Part shown: positions 1-8,286 of the stretch, in pieces
Position numbering within the stretch: position 1 is the first letter of the stretch
How the letters are laid out: the number at the start of each line of letters is the position of its first letter
Assembly: GCA_024642525.1 (NCBI GenBank)
Contig: JAHEAX010000002.1
Coordinates: 124,001 to 188,000 of the forward strand
Reading direction: 5' to 3'
Source of the DNA: Erythrobacteraceae bacterium
GTDB taxonomy: Bacteria > Pseudomonadota > Alphaproteobacteria > Sphingomonadales > Sphingomonadaceae
Length of the DNA stretch: 64,000 nucleotides
Translations under genes and position numbers: made by a program
Notes under the pieces: generated by a model
Told to the model about the DNA's origin: nothing
What the model saw: only the letters and a program-made list of their open reading frames with translations
Database searches by the model: none

Positions 1-359
1 CGGTGCGGTTCGATGGCACTACCGCTGGCGACATTCCGTGGACGTTCAAGCCCGATCAGGTGACCCAGACCCTGCAACTGGGCGAACGCAAGATGGCGTT
101 TTTCACCGCCACCAATGACAGCAGCGAACCGATCACCGGAACCGCGACCTTCAACGTGGAGCCGGAGCAGACCGGACGATATTTCAACAAGATCCAGTGT
201 TTCTGCTTTACCGAGCAGACGCTGGAACCGGGGCAAACCGTTCATATGCCAGTGCTGTATTACGTCGATCCTGCGATCATGCAGGATGACAATGCCAGCA
301 ATGTGGAACAGATCACCCTCAGCTATACATTCCACAAGGCGATAAAGCCGGAATTGTAA
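1..359 (+). CDS. ctaG: Cytochrome c oxidase assembly protein CtaG/Cox11 (C-terminal fragment)
   Basis: Copper chaperone that delivers Cu to the CuB site of cytochrome oxidase subunit I; family members have one membrane anchor and a periplasmic immunoglobulin-like domain. The frame is open from base 3 and enters from outside the window, so only about 118 C-terminal residues are present and the membrane anchor is missing. The fragment contains the paired copper-binding cysteines of the family in a CFCF motif (fragment residues 66 and 68). It sits 92 bases upstream of ctaE on the same strand, the usual alphaproteobacterial order. The identification is strong; the 5' end cannot be judged. Confidence 0.93.
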   Translation, partial: VRFDGTTAGDIPWTFKPDQVTQTLQLGERKMAFFTATNDSSEPITGTATFNVEPEQTGRYFNKIQCFCFTEQTLEPGQTVHMPVLYYVDPAIMQDDNASNVEQITLSYTFHKAIKPEL

Positions 360-451
360 TCGAACACACAACAATGCCTTCCTAGGCACTGGACCTACAT
401 CGCATGGCCCATTAAGGGCAGGCGAAACCGATCTGACAGGACAAGAGATTC

Positions 452-1273
452 ATGGCCGGTAACGTAAATCACGATTATCACATTCTTCCGCCCGACATCT
501 GGCCCTTCCTGGGTTCTGTTTCGGCGCTGACATTCACCAGCGGCATGGTGCTGTTCATGCATGAAATGGCAAATGCCCATCTCGTGCTGGGCCTTGGCAT
601 TGCCGGGCTTATCGCCACCTTCTTCAGCTGGTTTTCCAACATCGTGAAAGAAGCGCAGAGCGGCTATCACACGCCTGTCGTGCAGCTTCACCTGCGTTAC
701 GGAATGATCCTGTTCATCGCTTCGGAAGTGATGTTCTTTGTCGGGTGGTTCTGGAGCTGGTTCGATTTCTCCCTGTTCCCCAGCAGCATTTCGGAAGTTG
801 TCGGCGGCGTCTGGCCGCCCAAGGCAATCGAAGCAGTGATGGATCCGTTCGATCTTCCGCTGCTCAACACGCTGATCCTGCTGTGCTCCGGCACCACGGT
901 TACCTGGGCGCACCATTCGCTGATCCACGGCGATCGTGACGGACTGAAGAAGGGCCTTTGGGCCACGATCATACTCGGCATCGTGTTCAGCGCGGTGCAG
1001 GCGTATGAATATAGCCATGCACCGTTTGCCTTCGGCGGGAACACCTATAGCTCGGCCTTCTACATGGCCACAGGTTTCCACGGTTTCCACGTGCTGGTCG
1101 GCACCATCTTCCTGATCGTCTGCCTCGTACGTACATACAAGGGCCACTTCACCCCACGCCAGCACTTCGGTTTCGAAGCAGCCGCGTGGTACTGGCACTT
1201 TGTTGACGTGGTTTGGCTGTTCCTCTTTGTCGTCGTCTATGTATGGGGCGGCTGGGGCGCTGAAATCCACTAA
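452..1273 (+). CDS. ctaE: Cytochrome c oxidase subunit III (aa3-type)
   Basis: Subunit III of the haem-copper oxidase in the inner membrane; it stabilises the catalytic core and the proton uptake path. The 273-residue product has about seven membrane segments and typical family stretches such as GFHGFHV and the C-terminal WYWHFVDVVW. Length is normal for the aa3 family. The ATG at 452 is preceded by GGAC about ten bases upstream. It lies directly after the ctaG fragment, and its stop overlaps the next start (TAATG), which points to one transcript with the assembly genes that follow. Confidence 0.96.
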   Translation: MAGNVNHDYHILPPDIWPFLGSVSALTFTSGMVLFMHEMANAHLVLGLGIAGLIATFFSWFSNIVKEAQSGYHTPVVQLHLRYGMILFIASEVMFFVGWFWSWFDFSLFPSSISEVVGGVWPPKAIEAVMDPFDLPLLNTLILLCSGTTVTWAHHSLIHGDRDGLKKGLWATIILGIVFSAVQAYEYSHAPFAFGGNTYSSAFYMATGFHGFHVLVGTIFLIVCLVRTYKGHFTPRQHFGFEAAAWYWHFVDVVWLFLFVVVYVWGGWGAEIH

Positions 1274-1659
1274 TGCCATCAGGCAATCCTGATCACCAGA
1301 AGGGGCAGCCCGGCATGGCCGAGGCTGCCCTTTTCGGTCTTTGCCCCAGATGCGGGGCGCGCAGCCTGTTTGGCGGGGTGGCGAAATTTGCGCCGCGCTG
1401 CCGTGTCTGCGGGCTGGATTATACGCAGTTCAATGTAGGTGACGGGCCTGCGGCGTTCCTCATCCTGATTGTCGGCGCACTGGTGGTCGGGCTGGCGGTA
1501 TGGCTGCAAGTCAGCGTAGCCCCGCCCTTCTGGGTTCATGCCTTGCTATGGGTACCTCTTTCCACAGCGCTGGTGATCTTTGGTCTGCGGGCAGCCAAGG
1601 CCGCGCTGATGCTGGCAGAATATCGCAACAAGGCCGGTGAAGCAGGACGTGGCGAATGA
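1273..1659 (+). CDS. DUF983 family membrane protein
   Basis: A small protein of unknown biochemical function that habitually sits in cytochrome oxidase clusters of alphaproteobacteria; an assembly role is inferred from context only. The 128-residue product has two CxxC pairs (residues 24/27 and 43/46) resembling a zinc ribbon, then two membrane segments at about 58-80 and 86-106. The start codon shares a base with the ctaE stop and the stop overlaps the next start by four bases, so translation of ctaE, this gene and SURF1 is probably coupled. Confidence 0.85.
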   Translation: MPSGNPDHQKGQPGMAEAALFGLCPRCGARSLFGGVAKFAPRCRVCGLDYTQFNVGDGPAAFLILIVGALVVGLAVWLQVSVAPPFWVHALLWVPLSTALVIFGLRAAKAALMLAEYRNKAGEAGRGE

Positions 1660-2240
1660 AACTGCGCGATCTCCCCGTATTGTCCACGCTGATCGTGCTG
1701 CTGGCCGTCGTGGCGATGGTTGCGCTGGGTTTCTGGCAGCTGGACAGGCTCGATCAGAAAGAAGCGTTGCTGGCCCGCTATGGCGCTGTTCAGGATGATG
1801 GCACTTCGGTCACCTATCCGCAGGACGATGCGGCGCTCGAAGCCGACCTTTACCGCCGCAGCAGCTTCGATTGCACGCGCGTCAGCGGCATCCGGTCAGT
1901 GTCAGGCACGTCTATCAAGGGTGCCAAGGGCTGGGCGCATATCGCCGCATGCGAAATTTCAGGCGGCGGCACAGGCGAAGTGGCACTGGGCTGGTCGCGG
2001 GATCCGCAGCCACCTGTCTATTCAGGCGGTGCGGTCACAGGAATTATCGCGCCGGGCGGCCGTATCGTCGCTGATCCACCGCTGGCGGGCCTTTCCGGAC
2101 TTGCGAAGCCTGATCCGGCGGATATTCCCAACAACCACCTTGCCTATGCCGGGCAATGGTTCTTTTTCGCGCTGACTGCGCTGATTATCTATTTCCTGGC
2201 GCTGAAACGGCGCGCCCGGAAAACCGGCGCTGCGACCTGA
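1656..2240 (+). CDS. SURF1 family cytochrome oxidase assembly protein
   Basis: SURF1/Shy1-type factor for haem a insertion and oxidase maturation in the inner membrane. The 194-residue product has the family layout: one membrane helix near residues 8-27, a periplasmic domain of about 130 residues, and a second helix near 165-185 followed by basic residues. It is somewhat shorter than many SURF1 proteins (about 230-250). It overlaps the DUF983 gene by four bases (ATGA). The identification relies on architecture, the N-terminal pattern FWQLDRLDQK and location in the oxidase cluster. Confidence 0.88.
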   Translation: MKLRDLPVLSTLIVLLAVVAMVALGFWQLDRLDQKEALLARYGAVQDDGTSVTYPQDDAALEADLYRRSSFDCTRVSGIRSVSGTSIKGAKGWAHIAACEISGGGTGEVALGWSRDPQPPVYSGGAVTGIIAPGGRIVADPPLAGLSGLAKPDPADIPNNHLAYAGQWFFFALTALIIYFLALKRRARKTGAAT

Positions 2241-2306
2241 GCTTTGCGCGCATAAAGCGCCGCTCGCTTGCCCTTGCATCATCCCGCAGCTAACCGCGCA
2301 GATATT

Positions 2307-3707
2307 ATGGAATATGTATCGACCCGCGGCAGTGCGCCCACGCTCACCTTCGAAGGTGCAACACTTGCCGGACTGGCAGATGACGGGGGGCTTTATCTCC
2401 CGCGTGAATGGCCGCGTTTCAGCGAAAGCGAAATCGCCGCAATGGCCGGGCTGCCCTATGCAGAACTGGCCGCGCGGGTCATGCAGCCGTTTGTGGGCGA
2501 CAGCCTTTCAACAGGCGAATTGCGCGATCTTTGCAAGCAGGCCTATGGCCGGTTTTCCCATGCTGCGGTCACTCCGCTGAAGCAGTTTGACGAACAGCAG
2601 TGGCTGCTGGAACTGTTCCATGGGCCAACGCTGGCGTTCAAGGACGTGGCCTTGCAATTGCTGGGGCTGCTGTTTGAAAAATTCCTAACCCGCAGCAAGG
2701 ACCATCTGACCATCGTCGGCGCGACCAGCGGGGACACAGGCTCTGCTGCAATCGATGCCGTTGCCGGACGCGAGCGGATCGACATTTTCATGCTGCACCC
2801 GAGGGGCAGGGTAAGCGATGTGCAGCGCCGCCAGATGACCACCGTGCTGGCGCCAAATGTGCATAATATCGCCATCGAAGGCAGCTTTGACGATGCGCAG
2901 GCCATGGTGAAGCGCATGTTCAACGACAGCGCGATGAACAGCCGGTTCCATATCGGTGCGGTGAATTCCATTAACTGGGCAAGGCTGATGGCGCAGGTTG
3001 TCTATTATTTCGCTGCTGCCATGCAATTGGGTGCGCCTGCCAGGAAGGTGGCATTTTCAGTTCCCACGGGCAATTTCGGTGATGTGTTTGCCGGCTATGT
3101 CGCAGCGCAGATGGGCCTCCCGATCGCGCAGCTGATCGTGGCCACCAACATCAACGATATACTGCACCGCGCCCTGTCTGACGGCGATTATTCGGCCGGC
3201 GTGGTCACGCCCACCGCCGCGCCGTCCATGGATATCCAGGTCAGTTCCAATTTCGAACGCCTGTTATTTGATTGCGGCGGCCGCGATGGCACTGCGCTGG
3301 CTGCGCAAATGCGCGGTTTCGAGGCGGACAAAGCCATGAGGCTGACCAATGCGCAGCGCGAAGGTGCGTCGGCCCTGTTCACCAGCGCACGCGCCGATGC
3401 ATCCGACATGGCGCATGCGATGCGCTGGGCCAGCGAGAATTGCGGAGAGATTATCGACCCGCATACAGCCATCGGCCTGCACGCTTCGCGCTCTGCAGAT
3501 GTGCCGGCAGGCATTCCCGTGGTCACGCTTGCGACTGCGCATCCCGCCAAATTCCCCGACGCAGTGGAACGGGCCACCGGACAGCGGCCGCAATTGCCGG
3601 GCAGGGTGGGCGACCTGTTTGCCCGCGAGGAAGCCTTTGACGAGCTTCCCGGCGATTATGATGCGGTTGCCGCCTATGTCGCCGAACGCGCGACCCCGAG
3701 CGCATAA
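2307..3707 (+). CDS. thrC: Threonine synthase
   Basis: PLP enzyme that converts O-phospho-L-homoserine to threonine. The product starts MEYVSTRG and has the N-terminal threonine synthase domain followed by the PLP lysine in the LAFKD motif (about residue 115). Length from the chosen ATG is 466 residues, normal for this group. An in-frame TTG at 2268 would add 13 residues that do not look conserved, so the ATG at 2307 is preferred. It overlaps the next gene by one base. thrC next to the ctaG-SURF1 block is a recurring arrangement in sphingomonads. Confidence 0.95.
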   Translation: MEYVSTRGSAPTLTFEGATLAGLADDGGLYLPREWPRFSESEIAAMAGLPYAELAARVMQPFVGDSLSTGELRDLCKQAYGRFSHAAVTPLKQFDEQQWLLELFHGPTLAFKDVALQLLGLLFEKFLTRSKDHLTIVGATSGDTGSAAIDAVAGRERIDIFMLHPRGRVSDVQRRQMTTVLAPNVHNIAIEGSFDDAQAMVKRMFNDSAMNSRFHIGAVNSINWARLMAQVVYYFAAAMQLGAPARKVAFSVPTGNFGDVFAGYVAAQMGLPIAQLIVATNINDILHRALSDGDYSAGVVTPTAAPSMDIQVSSNFERLLFDCGGRDGTALAAQMRGFEADKAMRLTNAQREGASALFTSARADASDMAHAMRWASENCGEIIDPHTAIGLHASRSADVPAGIPVVTLATAHPAKFPDAVERATGQRPQLPGRVGDLFAREEAFDELPGDYDAVAAYVAERATPSA

Positions 3708-4594
3708 TGGCACAGCTGATCGAACAGCCGGTCATACTGGAGGGTAAGGCGTGGCATGATTACGGCCTGGTCGACAGTGGTAACGGCCGCAAACTTGAAC
3801 GCTATGGCGGCTACCGTTTCATCCGGCCCGAACCGCAGGCAATGTGGGCACCAAGGCTGGGCAATTGGGAAGCGCATGGCGAATTTGTGCCCGGTTCCGA
3901 CGAAGATGGCGGCGGCCGCTGGAATTATGAAAAGCCCGTGCCGACAGATGGCTGGCCGCTGTCATGGCGCGAAGTGAATTTCACGGCGCAATGCACGCCA
4001 TTCCGCCATCTCGGCTTCTTTCCCGACATGGCCCCTGTGTGGGACTGGATGCGCGAACAGCTTGAAGGCAAGCCCGATGCCCAGACGCTCAACCTGTTTG
4101 GCTATACCGGTGTAGGCAGCCTTGCGCTCAGCGAATGCGGGCCTGTCACCCATGTGGACGCGTCAAAGAAATCTGTCGCGCAGGCACGCGAAAATGCGGA
4201 ACTGGCCGGCATGGCAGACCGGCCGATCCGATGGCTGGTCGATGACGCGGCTAAGTTTACAGCGCGCGAAGTCAGGCGTGAACGGCGATATGACGGCATC
4301 ATCCTCGACCCGCCAAAATTCGGCCGAGGCCCAAAGAACGAAACATGGCGGATCGAGGAAAGCCTTGCCCCGCTGGTGAGCGACTGCCGCTTCCTGCTGG
4401 ATGCAGACAGCCGGTTCCTGTTTCTGACGGTATATGCCGTGCGCATGTCCAGCCTTGCGCTGGGCGGATTGCTGGCGGAACTGTTCGCAGATATGCCGGG
4501 CAGGATCGAACATGGCGATCTTGCCGTGCGCGAAGAAGGCGAGGGCGGCAGGCTGTTGCCCACTGCCATTTTTGCAAGGTGGAAGAATGATTGA
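3707..4594 (+). CDS. Class I SAM-dependent methyltransferase (RlmI-like, probable RNA target)
   Basis: A 295-residue Rossmann-fold methyltransferase. The SAM-binding loop reads LFGYTGVGSLAL near residue 130 and the catalytic-type motif DPPKFGRG is near residue 200; together these resemble the RlmI/RlmK rRNA cytosine/guanine methyltransferase family (PF10672). The N-terminal PUA domain of RlmI is not evident, so the exact substrate is open. Its ATG overlaps the thrC stop by one base and its own stop overlaps the possible TTG start of the next gene, so it belongs to the same run. Confidence 0.85.
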   Translation: MAQLIEQPVILEGKAWHDYGLVDSGNGRKLERYGGYRFIRPEPQAMWAPRLGNWEAHGEFVPGSDEDGGGRWNYEKPVPTDGWPLSWREVNFTAQCTPFRHLGFFPDMAPVWDWMREQLEGKPDAQTLNLFGYTGVGSLALSECGPVTHVDASKKSVAQARENAELAGMADRPIRWLVDDAAKFTAREVRRERRYDGIILDPPKFGRGPKNETWRIEESLAPLVSDCRFLLDADSRFLFLTVYAVRMSSLALGGLLAELFADMPGRIEHGDLAVREEGEGGRLLPTAIFARWKND

Positions 4595-4644
4595 GCGACC
4601 GGCTGCTGCTTGCAATGCAGCGCTTAGGGTGCCAATCGCCTGCC

Positions 4645-5016
4645 ATGGCCGATAGCCTTATCCTTGAAGTTGCCGATTTCGAAGTTGATGTCCTGACGGG
4701 CATCTATTCGGAAGAAACTGGCAAGCCGCAGCCTTTGCGCATCAGCATGAGCGTGAAGCTGAAATGTGCCGACCGCTACAAGCCCGAAACGCCGCTGGAT
4801 GCCAGCAAGAATTACATGGATCTCAAATTCGCGGCGAGCGAAGGTCTGCCTGAAGGTGTGCATTTCAAACTGATCGAATCCGTGGCTGACTATATTTGCG
4901 AAACGCTAATGGTGCAGGATGACCGGATCGAGGTGGTTACGGTCAAGATCGTCAAACTTGCCATTGCCGAAGCCAATGAAAAAATCGGCATTACCCTGAC
5001 GCGCGAGCGACGTTGA
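4645..5016 (+). CDS. folB: FolB-like dihydroneopterin aldolase family protein
   Basis: Predicted tunnelling-fold protein related to dihydroneopterin aldolase, which makes hydroxymethyl-dihydropterin for folate. Family features visible are the GIYSEE stretch, the FKLIES motif with its catalytic-type glutamate, and a C-terminal KIVK/EKIGITL strand. The ATG at 4645 gives 123 residues, the usual family length. A TTG at 4591 with a good upstream AAGGTGGA and overlap with the preceding stop would add 18 residues, so the start is uncertain. Placement beside a Rossmann protein and moaA suggests pterin metabolism; a role in tetrahydromonapterin rather than folate is possible. Confidence 0.82.
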   Translation: MADSLILEVADFEVDVLTGIYSEETGKPQPLRISMSVKLKCADRYKPETPLDASKNYMDLKFAASEGLPEGVHFKLIESVADYICETLMVQDDRIEVVTVKIVKLAIAEANEKIGITLTRERR

Positions 5017-5372
5017 GCGCGCGCCAAGCATCTGGCCAGGCCATTTTGAAGGTCGATACGCTGCCAGGCGGCGAGGTTGATGCTGCTGCCGAATTTTACA
5101 AAGGCTGGTTAGGCCAGGCCATGCACTTGCTGGATGGGCAATGCACTTCGCTGCTGCTGGTCTTGCCAGATGCACCGGCCAGCCACCGCGACTGGCGGCT
5201 CGCCGCTGTGCGCGGCCTTGCCCGTAATGCCGCGCCATGCCGGGTCAACATGATTTCCGGCGCCGACAGTGCGGCTGCTGCGGCAACCGCCCGATATCTT
5301 GAAAATGCAGCCGGTATCACTGGCCATTATCTGGCGCTGGATGGCAGTGGCGCTGGAAATCCGGCGGCCTGA
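5013..5372 (+). CDS. Mini Rossmann-fold (SDR-derived) protein of unknown function
   Basis: A 119-residue protein starting with TTG that overlaps the FolB-like stop (TTGA). Its second half looks like the C-terminal part of a short-chain dehydrogenase/reductase: a helix ending in APCRVNMISGA (compare the SDR IRVN..APG pattern) and a final GHYLALDGSG (compare TGQ.L.VDGG). The SDR cofactor motif GxxxGxG and the YxxxK catalytic pair are absent, so it is unlikely to be a full oxidoreductase. It is two bases upstream of moaA. It could be a structural partner of the FolB-like protein; this is inference. Confidence 0.7.
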   Translation: MSARQASGQAILKVDTLPGGEVDAAAEFYKGWLGQAMHLLDGQCTSLLLVLPDAPASHRDWRLAAVRGLARNAAPCRVNMISGADSAAAAATARYLENAAGITGHYLALDGSGAGNPAA

Positions 5373-5373
5373 A

Positions 5374-6378
5374 ATGACCGGCCGTGCTCCCTTGGTCGAC
5401 GGTTTCCAGCGGCGCATCACCTATTTGCGTCTGTCTGTGACAGACCGGTGCGATTTCCGCTGCAGCTATTGCATGCCCGAAGCGATGAAGTTCCTGCCCC
5501 GAAGCGAGGTTCTGTCGCTGGAAGAACTGCACAAGCTGGCGCTCGCCTTCATCGCGCGCGGTGTGCGCAAGATCAGGCTGACAGGCGGCGAACCGCTGGT
5601 GCGGCGTGACATGGTGGAACTGGTGCAGGCGTTGGGTTCGCGGCTTGGCCATGGCCTCGATGAACTGACGATAACTACCAATGGCACGCAATTGGCGCTG
5701 TTTGCCGACCGCCTGGCATCGGCGGGCGTCAGGCGGGTCAATGTATCGCTCGACACGCTTGATCCGGCCCTGTTCGAAAAGCTCACCCGGCGAGACCGGC
5801 TCGACAAGGTGCTGGAAGGTATCGCTGCAGCCAAGGCAGCGGGGCTGAAGGTAAAGATCAATGCCGTTGCGCTCAAAGGCCTGAACGAGGCTGAATTGCC
5901 CGATCTGATTGAATGGGCCCATGCGCAGGGCCACGACATCACGCTCATCGAAGTCATGCCGCTGGGCGAAGTGGAAGGCGACCGTGTCGATCATTACCTG
6001 CCGCTTTGCGTTGTTCAGGACCGGCTTGAAGAACGCTGGTCACTTAGCCCATCCACCCACAGCTCTGGCGGACCGGCGCGCTATTTCGACATCGCGGCAA
6101 CTGGCGGCAGGCTGGGCCTTATCACACCGCTCACCAATAATTTCTGCGCTGGCTGCAACCGGCTGCGGGTGACAGCGACCGGTCAGCTTTACCCATGCCT
6201 TGGCGGCGGTGAACGGGTGGACCTTCGCGCTGCCATGCGCTCTGACAACCCTGAAGCCATGCTTGATGCGGCGCTGGATGAAGCGATGCAAATCAAGCCG
6301 GAGCGGCATCATTTCAGGATTGATGCGCGCGGAGCTGAACCCTCGCAGCCGCGCCATATGTCGATGACCGGCGGATAG
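5374..6378 (+). CDS. moaA: GTP 3',8-cyclase MoaA (molybdopterin biosynthesis)
   Basis: Radical SAM enzyme for the first step of molybdenum cofactor synthesis. The N-terminal 4Fe-4S motif is CDFRCSYC (C26, C30, C33), the second cluster is formed by CAGC plus a cysteine 14 residues later near residue 260-280, and the protein ends in the functional Gly-Gly tail. The ATG at 5374 gives 334 residues and begins one base after the upstream stop; the frame is open further upstream but that part overlaps the Rossmann gene in another frame. It is followed after two bases by moaD and then moaE. Confidence 0.96.
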   Translation: MTGRAPLVDGFQRRITYLRLSVTDRCDFRCSYCMPEAMKFLPRSEVLSLEELHKLALAFIARGVRKIRLTGGEPLVRRDMVELVQALGSRLGHGLDELTITTNGTQLALFADRLASAGVRRVNVSLDTLDPALFEKLTRRDRLDKVLEGIAAAKAAGLKVKINAVALKGLNEAELPDLIEWAHAQGHDITLIEVMPLGEVEGDRVDHYLPLCVVQDRLEERWSLSPSTHSSGGPARYFDIAATGGRLGLITPLTNNFCAGCNRLRVTATGQLYPCLGGGERVDLRAAMRSDNPEAMLDAALDEAMQIKPERHHFRIDARGAEPSQPRHMSMTGG

Positions 6379-6380
6379 CG

Positions 6381-6641
6381 ATGATCAAGGTCGTCTATCT
6401 GGGCAAGCTGGCAGACATTGCGCGCGAAGCGCAAAGCGATTTTGCGTCAACTTCGGACGGGCTTGGCTGGGCAGGGCTGCTTGATCTGCTCGAAAGCCAT
6501 GGTTCAACCGAACTGGCCGATGCAGTGCGCGCCGATACGGTCAAACTGGCTGTAAACGGGCAGTTGCTGGCCGACAGGGCATTGCTGGATGCACGCGATG
6601 GCGACGAGATTGCCTTGCTACCCCCGGTCAGCGGCGGATAG
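6381..6641 (+). CDS. moaD: Molybdopterin synthase small subunit MoaD
   Basis: Ubiquitin-fold sulfur carrier of molybdopterin synthase. The 86-residue product ends in VSGG; the terminal Gly-Gly is the site that is adenylated and thiocarboxylated. Slightly longer than E. coli MoaD (81). It lies two bases after moaA and three bases before moaE, so the three are one transcription unit. No moaC is seen in the window, so that step is encoded elsewhere. Confidence 0.95.
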   Translation: MIKVVYLGKLADIAREAQSDFASTSDGLGWAGLLDLLESHGSTELADAVRADTVKLAVNGQLLADRALLDARDGDEIALLPPVSGG

Positions 6642-6644
6642 GCC

Positions 6645-7088
6645 ATGCTGGATATTCGGCTGATCGAAGGCATATTTTCACCCGCCGGGGCGCTGCACGC
6701 CTTTACTGCGGCCCATGGCGAGGCAGGCGGGGTCGCTAGCTTTTGCGGGCAAGTGCGCCCTGGCGGAGGGGTCGAGGCGCTTGAACTGACCCATTATGCG
6801 CCGCTGACGCTGGCGGGCATGGAAGACATCGTGCAAAAGGCGCAGGCCCGCTTTGTCCTCGATGGCGCGCTGGCATGGCACCGCGTTGGCACCATGATGC
6901 CAGGCGAGCCCATCGTGCTGCTGGCGGCCGCAGCCACTCACCGGCGCAATGCAATCGACGCGGTGGATTTCGTGATGGACCATCTCAAAAGCGCGGCCTG
7001 GTTCTGGAAGCGCGAGAAACGCAGCGATGGCTGGCACTGGATTTCCCCGCGTGAAGCAGATCATGAGGACATTGCCCGCTGGAGATAA
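6645..7088 (+). CDS. moaE: Molybdopterin synthase catalytic subunit MoaE
   Basis: Large subunit of molybdopterin synthase, which transfers sulfur from MoaD to precursor Z (cyclic pyranopterin monophosphate). The 147-residue product contains the family segments ASFCGQVR near residue 27, LELTHY, HRVGTMMPGEP near 80, and the C-terminal AAWFWKRE catalytic-lysine region near 120. Length is normal. It ends the moa operon; no clear terminator hairpin follows, and an FNR-type box lies 11 bases downstream ahead of the next gene. Confidence 0.95.
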   Translation: MLDIRLIEGIFSPAGALHAFTAAHGEAGGVASFCGQVRPGGGVEALELTHYAPLTLAGMEDIVQKAQARFVLDGALAWHRVGTMMPGEPIVLLAAAATHRRNAIDAVDFVMDHLKSAAWFWKREKRSDGWHWISPREADHEDIARWR

Positions 7089-7098
7089 AGCGGCGCAA

Positions 7099-7114
7099 TT
7101 TGATTCCGGTCAAA
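7099..7114. promoter_or_regulatory. FNR/FixK-type binding box
   Basis: The sequence TTTGATTCCGGTCAAA contains TTGAT-N4-GTCAA, the consensus of FNR/FixK-family regulators in alphaproteobacteria. It lies between moaE and the small membrane protein at 7168, with its centre 61 bases before that start codon. An FNR-type regulator whose recognition helix carries the matching E..SR residues is encoded just downstream (7582-8286). This makes oxygen control of the 7168 gene likely, though binding is not shown. Confidence 0.75.
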
Positions 7115-7167
7115 GATGCTGACTGAAACGCAGTGCAGAAACTCCCTCACATTAGGGAGCTTTCGAT

Positions 7168-7590
7168 ATGTCCAAGCATTACAGCCGCGAACTCATTGCA
7201 GACCATGGTGCCGTTCTTGAAACGCCGCGCCCGCGCACGAAGGTGGACCGCACGTTCGAACTGCCTACCGGCCTCTACATGGCAACTGTCGGCTGCTATC
7301 TTGCGTTTCTGGCCACGCTGGCGACTGCCTTTGCCTCGCCCGGCCTCATCATCCCGATCGCGATTTGTGTCTTGACCATTTTCGCCATTTTTGGCGTTCC
7401 GTCGGCATGGGCGCGCATGGCACCTGAAAGCGCGAAAAAGCCGATGGCTTCCAACCAGTTCAACAGTCGGGGTATTTCGACCCTGACCGGCCATCTGAGC
7501 GCGGGCGAAGCCACGGTGCAGGTCCTTGTCCTGCCAGTGCTGATCGTATTGTGGGGGCTGGCTGTGGTGACAATCGCAGCGTTAGTCTGA
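7168..7590 (+). CDS. Small integral membrane protein, probably under FNR-type control
   Basis: A 140-residue protein I do not recognise. Residues 1-33 are hydrophilic and cytoplasmic-looking, followed by two close membrane helices at about 36-55 and 58-78, a polar linker with a basic patch around 88-92, and a third helix at about 116-139 that ends the protein. A good ribosome site (AGGGAG) lies 7 bases before the ATG. Its 3' end overlaps the 3' end of the convergent FNR-type gene by nine bases, and an FNR-type box sits upstream. A role in adaptation to low oxygen is inferred from context only. Confidence 0.8.
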   Translation: MSKHYSRELIADHGAVLETPRPRTKVDRTFELPTGLYMATVGCYLAFLATLATAFASPGLIIPIAICVLTIFAIFGVPSAWARMAPESAKKPMASNQFNSRGISTLTGHLSAGEATVQVLVLPVLIVLWGLAVVTIAALV

Positions 7591-8286
7591 AACAATCGCA
7601 CCAATGCCGGAAAGCTGAAGGCGCGCGGGGTCCAGCAAGGCGATCCCGCGTGCACCTTCGCGTCTGATGATGCCGCTTTTTTCCAATCGCGAAAGCTGAC
7701 GGCTGACGGTTTCAATCGTCAGGCCAAGCATGTTGGCCATTTCGCCGCGGCTCAGCGGCAATTCGAACTGGGCGGCTGGATGGCACGGCGAATCGCTGGC
7801 AGCCTGCGCCATCGCGAGGATAAGGCTGCCCACTTTCTCGTTGGCGGAATGCTTGCCGGTCAGCTGCAGTAACAAATGCGCACGGTGCAGGTCTTCCTGC
7901 GAACGGCGTAATAGTGCGCGGGCGAGCGAAGGATAACGATCAATCGCGCCGTCCATGTTGGCCCTGCTGAACGTGCACAGCTTGCTGTCGGTCAGCGCAA
8001 CCACGTCATATTGGGCGAATGGCTGGAACAGTTCGCCGATGAAGCCTGAAGGATGCACCAGTGCGAGAATGCGCTCTTCACCGTCAGGGTCGATGCTCGT
8101 CACTTTCATCGCGCCGCTGATAAGGGTGGCGCAGGCGGTCATCTCGTCTCCTGCATGAAACAGGATGTCGCCGCGCGCTATTTCGCGGATACGCCCGGCT
8201 GCGGCCAGTGCCTCGCGCTCGTCATCGTTAAGGACAGAGCAGGCTGCGCGGTCGCGCACGGGGCAACTGGCACAGGCAATGCTCAT
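7582..8286 (-). CDS. Crp/Fnr family oxygen-sensing transcription regulator (FnrN/FixK type)
   Basis: A 234-residue regulator with an N-terminal cysteine cluster C5-x2-C8-x7-C16 plus C104, the arrangement of 4Fe-4S-binding FnrN/FnrP proteins in alphaproteobacteria. A cyclic-nucleotide-binding-like barrel follows (about 25-140), then a winged helix whose recognition helix reads TIETVSRQL; the E..SR residues are those by which FNR reads TTGAT. The start overlaps the stop of an upstream lipoprotein gene by four bases. It is convergent with the membrane protein at 7168, in front of which a matching box lies. Confidence 0.92.
   Translation of the reverse strand: MSIACASCPVRDRAACSVLNDDEREALAAAGRIREIARGDILFHAGDEMTACATLISGAMKVTSIDPDGEERILALVHPSGFIGELFQPFAQYDVVALTDSKLCTFSRANMDGAIDRYPSLARALLRRSQEDLHRAHLLLQLTGKHSANEKVGSLILAMAQAASDSPCHPAAQFELPLSRGEMANMLGLTIETVSRQLSRLEKSGIIRREGARGIALLDPARLQLSGIGAIVSD

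Noticed and set aside
395-1279. Long antisense open frame over ctaE
   Set aside because: GC-rich shadow of the subunit III gene in another frame; charged, with no recognisable domain and no ribosome site.
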